Below, in pieces: positions 8,741-16,212 of a stretch of 64,000 nucleotides of DNA (positions are counted from its first letter, which is position 1; every line of letters starts with the position of its first letter). The notes beneath the pieces are model-generated. The model did no database searches and was not told the origin of the DNA. It saw nothing but the letters and a program-made list of their open reading frames with translations. The translations under genes were made by a program, and so were the position numbers. Origin of the DNA: Clostridium_AD frigoriphilum (lineage in GTDB: Bacteria; Bacillota; Clostridia; Clostridiales; Clostridiaceae); assembly GCF_036541405.1 (NCBI RefSeq), contig NZ_JAZHFS010000001.1, positions 186,001 through 250,000 of the forward strand. Reading direction: 5' to 3'.

Positions 8741-9572
8741 ATGATTCTAGTGCGTTTACAAAGATAGCTAGTTCTTCATTACTTAAGGAAACTGAGCCAA
8801 CAAGGCCATGACCTGTGTCAGATGTTGAAATTCCATGAAAATCTGAACCGGCAGTAATAAATTTGTTGTATTCTTTAGCTTTTGATTTTAGTAGCGATTT
8901 TTGTTTTTTTGTGTTTAGTGGATAAACTGCTTCAATACCGTCAAAATCAAATCCTAACATCTCATCTATAGAAGTTTTTTTAATTAAAACTGGATGTGCA
9001 AGTACAACTAATGCGTTAACATTCTTTAATAGTCTTATACCATCAGCTGTTGGAATTCTTTTAATGTGCACATATGCAGGGCTATCGTTTGAAAGAAAAG
9101 TATCAAATATGTAGTTCCAATCATATTTATAGCCAGCATCAATTATGGCTTTAGCTATATGTGGCCTAGCTATTACCCCTTTTGCCTGATCTAGAACCTT
9201 TTGGTAGTCTAATTTTATTTTGAAAAATAGATCCAGATTTTCTACTATTTTTCTGCCTCTAAATACTCTGGAATCATCTATATCTTTTAAAAAATTTTGA
9301 AAATCTAAATTTTTATATTCATCGTCTTTAAAATATCCAAGAATATGGATGCTTTCATTGTTATGAACTGTAGATAATTCTATACCAGGTATTACCCTTA
9401 TATTATTATTTATACCTTCTCTAATTCCTTCTTCGACATTTAAAGTAGTGTCATGATCAGTTATTGCAATAATATCTAATCCATTTAAAGAAGCTTCGTG
9501 AATTAATTCCTTAGGACTTAGTTTTCCATCAGATGCATTTGTATGAAGATGGAAATCACCTCTGTTGTACAT
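8739..9572 (-). CDS. PHP-domain phosphoesterase (RNase AM / nucleoside bisphosphate phosphatase-like)
   Basis: Compact 277-residue PHP protein of the TrpH/YciV type. Members remove 5' nucleotides from short RNAs or dephosphorylate 3',5'-nucleoside bisphosphates using a trinuclear metal site. Metal motifs seen: DFHLHTNASDG, ITDHDT, PGIELS, HILGYF, IARPHIA, LAHPVL and GSDFHG. The start ATG at 9572 follows TAGGTGAT. It is monocistronic, divergent from the pab operon, and ends at its own terminator. The exact substrate is inferred from the family. Confidence 0.88.
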   Translation of the reverse strand: MYNRGDFHLHTNASDGKLSPKELIHEASLNGLDIIAITDHDTTLNVEEGIREGINNNIRVIPGIELSTVHNNESIHILGYFKDDEYKNLDFQNFLKDIDDSRVFRGRKIVENLDLFFKIKLDYQKVLDQAKGVIARPHIAKAIIDAGYKYDWNYIFDTFLSNDSPAYVHIKRIPTADGIRLLKNVNALVVLAHPVLIKKTSIDEMLGFDFDGIEAVYPLNTKKQKSLLKSKAKEYNKFITAGSDFHGISTSDTGHGLVGSVSLSNEELAIFVNALES

Positions 9573-9752
9573 ATAATCACCTCTAATTTATTGTTTAACA
9601 TAGTACCATTTTAACCAATCTTTACGTATATTAAAAGGGGTTTGTTATAAATAATAATTATTATTAGTTATCAAAGAAATTTTATTTGGGTGACTATAAA
9701 GCATATTAGTCACTTTCAATATTTTATTACTAATGATTTTGTGTAAATTATT

Positions 9753-9761
9753 TGATATAAT
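9753..9761 (+). promoter_or_regulatory. extended -10 promoter of the pab/fol operon
   Basis: TGATATAAT, an extended -10 (TGnTATAAT), lies 30 bases before the pabA start codon. No clear -35 box is needed with an extended -10. The remaining divergent gap (9573-9752) shows nothing else definite. Confidence 0.5.
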
Positions 9762-9791
9762 AGGTAATTATAAGAGAATAGGAGATCGTTT

Positions 9792-10385
9792 ATGTTTTTA
9801 ATGATAGATAATTATGATTCATTTGTATATAACCTAGTTAGATATTTTGAAGAATTAGGTGAGCAGGTATTAATATATAGAAACGATAAGATTACATTAG
9901 CTGATATAAAGAGAATTAAACCAGAAGGAATAATTATTTCGCCAGGCCCAAAATCTCCAGAATATGCAGGAAAGTGCATGGAAATAGTAGAAAAATTTAA
10001 AGGATACATACCTATTTTGGGGATATGTTTAGGGCATCAGGTTATTGCTAAAGTTTTTGGTGGTGAGATAGTTCCTGGACGTGAACCTGTGCATGGGAAG
10101 GTATCTGTAATTAAACATAGTGGAAAATATATTTTTAAAGATATAAAGAGCCCAATGAAGGTTACAAGGTACCATTCATTAATAGTGGAAAGAGATTCGC
10201 TACCTGAGGTATTAGAAATTACTAGTGAAACCGATGATGGAGTTATAATGGGAATAAGACATAAAAATTATTTTATAGAAGGATTACAATTTCACCCAGA
10301 AGCTGAGCTTACGCAGTATGGACACGAAATTCTTGAAAATTTTATTAATGAAGTTAGAAGTCAAAACAAATTAGTTAAAGTTTAA
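9792..10385 (+). CDS. pabA: aminodeoxychorismate synthase, glutamine amidotransferase subunit
   Basis: Class I glutamine amidotransferase that feeds ammonia to PabB. The N-terminus MFLMIDNYDSFVYNLVRYF and the nucleophile motif ILGICLGHQ with the later H-E pair in FHPEAE are diagnostic. The same family serves anthranilate synthase (TrpG); the downstream pabB, pabC and folP genes argue for folate, though dual use is possible. The ribosome binding site AGGAG precedes the ATG, and pabB begins 10 bases after its stop. Confidence 0.93.
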   Translation: MFLMIDNYDSFVYNLVRYFEELGEQVLIYRNDKITLADIKRIKPEGIIISPGPKSPEYAGKCMEIVEKFKGYIPILGICLGHQVIAKVFGGEIVPGREPVHGKVSVIKHSGKYIFKDIKSPMKVTRYHSLIVERDSLPEVLEITSETDDGVIMGIRHKNYFIEGLQFHPEAELTQYGHEILENFINEVRSQNKLVKV

Positions 10386-10394
10386 GGAGAAAAA

Positions 10395-11744
10395 ATGAAA
10401 CTCACAATTGAAAAAGTACACACTAAACTTGATGGCTTTGATATATATACTTTATTTAAAGAAAATCTTGATACTATATTATTAGATAGTGTTAGGGATA
10501 AAGAAACATTAGGGAGATATTCTTTTATAGGAGTTAATTGTTTTTTAAAATTTAAAAGTAAAAATGGTATGTGTAATACTTTCGGTGAAGCATATGCAGG
10601 GGATACATTTGAAGAGTTAAATAAAATTCTAAAAGAATATTATATAAAAAATAATACAGAATTACCATTTGTGGCTGGTGGCATAGGATATTTTTCATAC
10701 GACCTAGGTAGGGAACTTGAAGAGTTACCGAATACAGCAAAGGAGGATATAGATATACCTCATTGCTGTTATAACTTTTATGATAATATAATTATTATAG
10801 ATAATCTTAAAAAAAACACTTATATATCGGCACTAGGAATGCTTAAATCTCAGAAAGACAGTATTTACGATATAAAAAGCCGTATACAAAATGGTAATAA
10901 AGTTATATATGAAAAAGTAGGAGACATAATAAACAAATTTACATCTGATTTTCAAAAAAGTAAGTACATTAATACTCTATCAAGGGTAAGAGCTTATATA
11001 AAAAGTGGAGACATATATATTACAAATTTGTCACAAAGGTATAGTTGCAGCATAAAGCAAAACGCATATGAAATATATAAAGATTTAAGACATATAAATC
11101 CGGCACCATTTGCTGCTTTTATGAATTTTGAGGATTTTAATATAATATGTTCTTCACCAGAAAGATTTCTAAGTATAAAGGATAGAATGGTAGAAACTAG
11201 ACCTATAAAGGGAACTATGCCAAGGGGTAAAGATGTAGATGAGGACATCAAAAATAAAAATATATTAATAAATAGTGAAAAGGATAAAGCTGAACTTTTA
11301 AATGTGGTTGATTTAGAGAGAAACGATTTAAGCAAGGTTTGTAAACCCAATTCAGTTAAAGTAACACAGCTTTTTAAATTAGAGGAGTATAGTACAGTCT
11401 TTCATTTGGTATCTACAGTAGTAGGTAAATTAAAAGAGGAAGTAGGTCCAATCGAATGCATTAAAGCATGTTTCCCCGGAGGATCTATAACAGGGACACC
11501 TAAAATACGTTCCATGGAAATTATCGAGGAATTAGAACCAGTGCGGAGAAATATATATACGGGCGCTCTTGGATATTTGGGATTTGACGGGAATGTAGAT
11601 TTGAATATAATTATTAGAACAATTTTAATAAAGGGAAATAAAGCCTATTTCGGAGTAGGTGGAGGTATAACTTGGGATTCTAACGAAAAATCAGAATATG
11701 ATGAAACTCTAGATAAGGCGAGGGCATTAATGAGAGTCCTATAA
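10395..11744 (+). CDS. pabB: aminodeoxychorismate synthase component I
   Basis: Chorismate-binding enzyme that aminates chorismate to 4-amino-4-deoxychorismate with PabA. The 449 residues contain the family blocks ITNLSQRY, SSPERFL, ETRPIKGTMPRG, SEKDKAELLNVVDLERNDL, FPGGSITGTPK, RNIYTGALGYLGFDG and GGGITWDS. PIKGT, with lysine before GT, is typical of PabB-type enzymes. Second gene of the operon. Confidence 0.93.
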   Translation: MKLTIEKVHTKLDGFDIYTLFKENLDTILLDSVRDKETLGRYSFIGVNCFLKFKSKNGMCNTFGEAYAGDTFEELNKILKEYYIKNNTELPFVAGGIGYFSYDLGRELEELPNTAKEDIDIPHCCYNFYDNIIIIDNLKKNTYISALGMLKSQKDSIYDIKSRIQNGNKVIYEKVGDIINKFTSDFQKSKYINTLSRVRAYIKSGDIYITNLSQRYSCSIKQNAYEIYKDLRHINPAPFAAFMNFEDFNIICSSPERFLSIKDRMVETRPIKGTMPRGKDVDEDIKNKNILINSEKDKAELLNVVDLERNDLSKVCKPNSVKVTQLFKLEEYSTVFHLVSTVVGKLKEEVGPIECIKACFPGGSITGTPKIRSMEIIEELEPVRRNIYTGALGYLGFDGNVDLNIIIRTILIKGNKAYFGVGGGITWDSNEKSEYDETLDKARALMRVL

Positions 11745-11811
11745 ATTATAAAAGAAAGAATAATTAAACTTGCCACTTGCCACGTGGGTGGCACCGAAAA
11801 AGGAGGGTATT

Positions 11812-12585
11812 ATGATACTTATGAATGGTGAAGAGAACGAGGATAAGCTATCTTTAGATAGTGGATTTTTCTTTGGTAGGGGAGCGTTTGAGACAATACT
11901 TATCAAAGAAGAGCCAATTCTTCTTGCAAATCATATAAAAAGGTTAAACAGCGGGCTAACTACACTAGGCGTAAATAAAAAGATTACCCAGGAAGAAATT
12001 TATGCAGCTGTTTTAAAGCTTAATTGTAAAAATTGCGTGCTTAAAATTATGGTATCTGAAAGGAACACTATAATTACTACAAGGCAAATTCCGTATAAGA
12101 AGAGTGACTATGAAAATGGATATTCATTAGGGTTAAGTGAAGTTAGGCGAAATGCATATTCTAATTTGACATATATTAAATCATTTAATTATGTTGAAAA
12201 TATAATTGAACGAGGTATTATTATAGATAAAGGATATAATGAGGCATTATTTTTAAATACTGATGGACTTTTAAGTGAGGGAGCGGTAAGCAACATATTT
12301 TTTATTAAGAATGGAATTATATATACTCCTAAAATTAAATGTGGTTTACTACCAGGTATTGTGAGAGAGTTTGTTGTTCAAAATTCATCAGCTATGGGAT
12401 TTATTGTAGAGGAAGGAGAATTTACATATGATCAATTGGTGGATGCTGAGGGTGTATTTATAACTAATAGTATTATGGGTATAATGAAGGTGAGTAAAAT
12501 TGATGATAAGGTTCTTAATCAAAGCACAGTTGTATCTGAAATAAAAAGGTATTACGATACATATGTACAAAGATACAAGGGTTAA
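11812..12585 (+). CDS. pabC: aminodeoxychorismate lyase (class IV aminotransferase fold)
   Basis: PLP enzyme that splits aminodeoxychorismate into p-aminobenzoate and pyruvate. Fold-type IV features: GRGAFETI near the N-terminus, the PLP lysine in YIKSFNYVENI, LNTDGLLSEGAVSNIF, and a late GVFITNSIMGI. The start is the ATG at 11812, right after AGGAGGGTATT; upstream in-frame codons precede that site and are not used. Fold-type IV branched-chain or D-amino acid aminotransferases look similar, so the assignment rests partly on the operon. Confidence 0.87.
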   Translation: MILMNGEENEDKLSLDSGFFFGRGAFETILIKEEPILLANHIKRLNSGLTTLGVNKKITQEEIYAAVLKLNCKNCVLKIMVSERNTIITTRQIPYKKSDYENGYSLGLSEVRRNAYSNLTYIKSFNYVENIIERGIIIDKGYNEALFLNTDGLLSEGAVSNIFFIKNGIIYTPKIKCGLLPGIVREFVVQNSSAMGFIVEEGEFTYDQLVDAEGVFITNSIMGIMKVSKIDDKVLNQSTVVSEIKRYYDTYVQRYKG

Positions 12586-12600
12586 GGCTACTCTAAAGGG

Positions 12601-13107
12601 GTGGGAATCATAAATAACAGTTTAATAGATGATAAAGTAGATCTTATTATAAAAAATAATATATTTCAGTATAACTTAAGGAAAATAGAAGACTTAGAAA
12701 AAAACAGAAAATACTGTAAACATGATATGCAACACTTTTTGGATGTGGCAAGAATTATGTATATAATTAGTTTGGAAAATGATTTTAATATACCCAAATA
12801 CATAATTTATACAACTGCACTTTTGCATGATATAGGTAGGGGAGAGCAATATGAAAATGGGACAGCCCATAATATTGCGAGTGTACTAATTGCTAAAGAA
12901 ATACTGCACCAGTGTGAATATGGTGATAAGGAAATAGAGGAAATTTTAGAAGCTATAGGAAACCATAGAAATGACACTGAGAGTTTTGAAGGTTTGAGTA
13001 ATTTATTATATAAATGTGATAAACTTTCAAGAGATTGTGTCCATTGCGAGGCAAGCGAGGGATGTAAATGGCCTTTAGGCAAGAGGAATTTTAAGATGAA
13101 TTATTAG
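12601..13107 (+). CDS. HD-domain phosphohydrolase in the folate operon
   Basis: A 168-residue protein with an HD metal-dependent phosphohydrolase domain: histidine in HDMQHFLDVARI, the HD pair in ALLHDIGRG, then GTAHNIAS and AIGNHRND. Clostridial folate operons often carry such a gene beside folP; its substrate is not established, though a nucleotide or pterin phosphate is a reasonable guess. The GTG at 12601 lies inside the ribosome binding site (AAAGGGGTGG), so translation may really start at the in-frame ATC (12607) or ATA (12610). Cysteines in CVHCEASEGC near the C-terminus may bind metal. Confidence 0.82.
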   Translation: MGIINNSLIDDKVDLIIKNNIFQYNLRKIEDLEKNRKYCKHDMQHFLDVARIMYIISLENDFNIPKYIIYTTALLHDIGRGEQYENGTAHNIASVLIAKEILHQCEYGDKEIEEILEAIGNHRNDTESFEGLSNLLYKCDKLSRDCVHCEASEGCKWPLGKRNFKMNY

Positions 13108-13148
13108 AACTGATTATATATAGCAAAAAAAAATTTAGGGGGAAATTT

Positions 13149-13955
13149 ATGATAATAGGGAATAAAGATTTTGAAATAGGTAAAAGGACTTACATAATGG
13201 GGATTTTAAATGTTACTCCTGATTCGTTTTCAGATGGGGGTAGATTTAATGATATCAGCGCAGCTATAAACCGTGCTAAGATAATGGTTGCGGAGGGAGT
13301 AGATATTATTGATATTGGTGGAGAATCTACAAGGCCAGGTCATGAAGATGTTAGTGAGGAAGAAGAAATTAAAAGAGTAGTTCCGATTATAAGGGAATTA
13401 AAGAAGCAGCTAGATATTCCTATTTCTGTGGACACATACAAAGGGAAAGTTGCAGAGCTCGCAATAAAGGCTGGGGCAGACATGATTAATGATATATGGG
13501 GATTTAGGATGGACCCATATATTGCAGTAGTTGCTGCTAAATATAATGTACCTTGCTGTTTAATGCACAATCGTGATAATAAAAACTATAAAAATTTAAT
13601 GCAAGATATAATAAATGATTTAGGTGAAAGTATAATTATTGCGCTAGATGCGGGAGTAAAGAGAGAGAATATTATTTTAGACCCAGGTATTGGTTTTGCT
13701 AAAAGCTATGAGGATAATTTAAAAACAATGAATAACTTAGAAAAGTTAAAAAGCTTAGGGTATCCGGTGCTCCTTGGAACATCAAGAAAATCTATGCTAG
13801 GAATTGAACAAGGACTAGATACTAGCGAAAGGCTTGAGGGAACACTTGCAACTACAACTATAGGGATAATGAAGGGCTGCGAATTTATAAGAGTACATGA
13901 TATAAAAGAGAATAAAAGGGTTTGTGTTTTAACTGATGTTATATGTAAAAGTTAA
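13149..13955 (+). CDS. folP: dihydropteroate synthase
   Basis: Condenses p-aminobenzoate with hydroxymethyl-dihydropterin diphosphate, the sulfonamide target. Signature 1 MGILNVTPDSFSDGG and signature 2 DIGGESTRPG are intact. Further blocks are PISVDTYKGKVA, INDIWGF, CLMHNRD, ILDPGIGFAK and LLGTSRKS. At 268 residues it is complete. A GGGGG ribosome binding site precedes the ATG at 13149. Confidence 0.96.
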   Translation: MIIGNKDFEIGKRTYIMGILNVTPDSFSDGGRFNDISAAINRAKIMVAEGVDIIDIGGESTRPGHEDVSEEEEIKRVVPIIRELKKQLDIPISVDTYKGKVAELAIKAGADMINDIWGFRMDPYIAVVAAKYNVPCCLMHNRDNKNYKNLMQDIINDLGESIIIALDAGVKRENIILDPGIGFAKSYEDNLKTMNNLEKLKSLGYPVLLGTSRKSMLGIEQGLDTSERLEGTLATTTIGIMKGCEFIRVHDIKENKRVCVLTDVICKS

Positions 13956-13995
13956 ATAAATATTTGTTCTCAAGATATAAAAAGGAGATAATACT

Positions 13996-14814
13996 ATGGA
14001 TAAAATGTACATAAAAGACTTAGAAGTCTATGCTCATCATGGAGTTTTTCAAGAGGAAAAGGTACTCGGACAACGATTTTTAATTTCTATAGAGCTGTTT
14101 TTAAGTTTAAGAGAGGCTGGAATCTCTGATGACATAACAAAAACTGTTCATTATGGAGAGCTTTGTCACAAGGTCGAAGAGGAATTTAAAAAAGAAAACT
14201 ATGATTTAATAGAGAAAGCTACAGAGAAAGTAGCCGAATTTATACTATTAAATTATGATTTAGTTCAAAGAGTAAAGCTTAAAATAAAAAAGCCATGGGC
14301 TCCCATTGGAAGACCGCTTCTTTATGCAGCTGTAGAAATAGATAGAAAATGGCATACTGCATATATTGGTGTAGGTGGGAATATGGGGGATAAAGATAAA
14401 AATGTGAAAAGTGCTTTAGAGCTTATAAACAACTCTTATAATACCAAAATAACAAAAACATCAAAATTTTATAATACAAAGCCTGTGGGATATATAGATC
14501 AAGAAGACTTTTTAAATTGTGTTATTGAAGTGAAAACACTTTTAACTCCACTAGAACTTGTAAGATTCCTACTATCCATCGAAAAGGAATTAAAGAGGGA
14601 AAGAGTTATAAGATGGGGTCCTAGAACAGTAGATTTAGATGTATTATTATTTGATGATATAATTAGTTCAATAGAAGAAATAATATTGCCTCATCCGAGA
14701 ATGCATGAGCGAATGTTTGTAATAGAACCGATGTGTGATGTAGCACCATATGTTTTGCATCCAATTTTGAATAAAACTATGATTCAAATAAAAGAGGAAA
14801 TAAAAGCGCAGTAG
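13996..14814 (+). CDS. folBK: bifunctional dihydroneopterin aldolase / HPPK
   Basis: Fusion of two successive folate enzymes. Residues 1-116 are dihydroneopterin aldolase (IKDLEVYAHHGVFQEEK, LGQRFLISIEL, TVHYGELC, EKATEKVAEF). Residues 117-272 are HPPK (AYIGVGGNMGDKDKNV, TKPVGYIDQEDFLNCV, RWGPRTVDLDVLLFD, LPHPRMHERMFVIEPM). FolB makes hydroxymethyl-dihydropterin and FolK pyrophosphorylates it for FolP. The fusion is common in clostridia. Last gene of the operon; its stop codon lies in the terminator loop. Confidence 0.95.
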   Translation: MDKMYIKDLEVYAHHGVFQEEKVLGQRFLISIELFLSLREAGISDDITKTVHYGELCHKVEEEFKKENYDLIEKATEKVAEFILLNYDLVQRVKLKIKKPWAPIGRPLLYAAVEIDRKWHTAYIGVGGNMGDKDKNVKSALELINNSYNTKITKTSKFYNTKPVGYIDQEDFLNCVIEVKTLLTPLELVRFLLSIEKELKRERVIRWGPRTVDLDVLLFDDIISSIEEIILPHPRMHERMFVIEPMCDVAPYVLHPILNKTMIQIKEEIKAQ

Positions 14815-14832
14815 GCTTTTATTTCCTCTTTT
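14790..14832 (+). terminator. terminator of the pab/fol operon
   Basis: Perfect arms AAAGAGGAAATAAAAGC and GCTTTTATTTCCTCTTT with a 7-base loop containing the folBK stop codon. T-rich sequence follows, and the symmetry suggests it also serves the convergent lipoprotein gene. Confidence 0.85.
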
Positions 14833-14874
14833 ATACTTTAGTGATAATATAATCTTTTTTGAAAAACAAATACC

Positions 14875-15360
14875 TTATTTAGGTATAAGATATTTGCATA
14901 GACCATAGAGGTTATAAGCTTTGAACATTTTACTTGTATCAATGTAATCCATTTTGTAATCACCATCCCAGGGATATATGGAGATATATTTTTCGTTATA
15001 TATATTTAATACGTACTTATTTTTACTAAAGGTTAAAAATATTTTATATAATGGCTTAGTAGGCAAGGTTGTCGGCTTATCTATAAAGCTAGTATTAGTT
15101 AATGAATTAAAGAAATTGACGAATGTAGTTGAATCCTCCTTTGAAAAATCTTTTTTCTTATAAAAATTCATATATATAGCATAAAGTTCTTTAGGTGTCT
15201 CTAAAGATAAATCATTCATTAATAACTTGGTATAATAATGATTGCTTGGTTTATTTTTGGTGAAAATGCTTTTATTAAAATTATATTTACATCCGAAGAG
15301 GCTTAAGGAAAAGGAAATACACATTATTAGTAAAACACATTTCTTTATATTAAATCTCAA
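14875..15360 (-). CDS. predicted lipoprotein, function unknown
   Basis: A 161-residue secreted lipoprotein. The N-terminus has lysines, a hydrophobic stretch CVLLIMCISFSLSLF and the lipobox LFGC, cleaved before the cysteine. The chosen start is the TTG at 15360, preceded by AAAGGATG, which gives a classic short lipoprotein signal; the ATG at 15387 would add nine residues. The mature part is basic and rich in Lys, Tyr, Phe and Asn. I do not recognise a domain. Convergent with folBK. Confidence 0.7.
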   Translation of the reverse strand: MRFNIKKCVLLIMCISFSLSLFGCKYNFNKSIFTKNKPSNHYYTKLLMNDLSLETPKELYAIYMNFYKKKDFSKEDSTTFVNFFNSLTNTSFIDKPTTLPTKPLYKIFLTFSKNKYVLNIYNEKYISIYPWDGDYKMDYIDTSKMFKAYNLYGLCKYLIPK

Positions 15361-15555
15361 ATAATCACATCCTTTAATTATATCCATTAAGTACCTTATC
15401 TAATTACCTTTATCAAACGCATTATTTATGCTCCCTATAAATAAAATATGTTAGATAATTATATTTTAGTACACAAAATGAATACATTGGAATATTGTAG
15501 AATATGGTTGAAAAATTTATCTAAGATTAGAGCAAAAAATATGGAGGTGATTGCT

Positions 15556-16062
15556 TTGAAGTACGGTATTGATATTGGTCACAATTGCCCACCCTCAGAT
15601 ATAGGATATGTGGGTATAAGAAAAGAAGATGAGCTAAATAAAGAGGTTGGAGTTAAGGTAATAGCAAAGCTTAAAGAACTTAAGCATGAGGTAGTGTACT
15701 GCACCCCAAGTGCTGACTCTAGTTTAAGTAATTCACTTTATAGAAGGGTAAATAAGGCAAATGAAGAAAATGTAGATTTATATGTGTCTATTCATTTCAA
15801 TGGAGGAAGAGGAGACGGAACAGAAGTATTTGCGATATCGGAATCAAGTAAAAAAACGGCTAAAAGAGTTGTGGATGAGATAGCCCAGCTGGGATATGTT
15901 AATAGGGGAGTAAAAGATGGAAGCTTTTTATATTTACTAAAAAACACGAAAATGCCTGCAATACTTGTGGAAGCGGGATTTTTGGATTCTAAAGATGATA
16001 TGGAAAGGTTTAATGCAGAAAACATAGCAAATGCCATTGTAAATGGAATAACTACATTTTAG
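15556..16062 (+). CDS. N-acetylmuramoyl-L-alanine amidase (Amidase_3), endolysin-like
   Basis: Zinc amidase that cuts the MurNAc-L-Ala bond in peptidoglycan. Motifs for zinc and catalysis: GIDIGHNC, NKEVG, SLYRRVNKAN, VSIHFNGGRGDGTEVF and the catalytic glutamate in ILVEAGFLDS. The start is the TTG at 15556 after GGAGGTGA, giving 168 residues: a bare catalytic domain with no signal peptide and no wall-binding repeat. It resembles the prophage amidase at 60522 in plan and may be phage-derived, or released on mother-cell lysis. Confidence 0.88.
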   Translation: MKYGIDIGHNCPPSDIGYVGIRKEDELNKEVGVKVIAKLKELKHEVVYCTPSADSSLSNSLYRRVNKANEENVDLYVSIHFNGGRGDGTEVFAISESSKKTAKRVVDEIAQLGYVNRGVKDGSFLYLLKNTKMPAILVEAGFLDSKDDMERFNAENIANAIVNGITTF

Positions 16063-16144
16063 AAGGAAAGAAACTTATTTTTATAGCTTAATACAATAAA
16101 AGCACTAGGAATAATATTAGTAAACATAAACTATGTAATTAGTA

Positions 16145-16172
16145 AAACGGGCAACCATAAGGCTGCCCGTTT
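16145..16172. terminator. bidirectional terminator hairpin
   Basis: AAACGGGCA and TGCCCGTTT form a perfect 9-bp stem with a 10-base loop between the convergent amidase and chemoreceptor genes. Confidence 0.75.
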
Positions 16173-16212
16173 ACATAGAAATATACTTAGCTTTTCATAA
16201 AAATTATTATTT

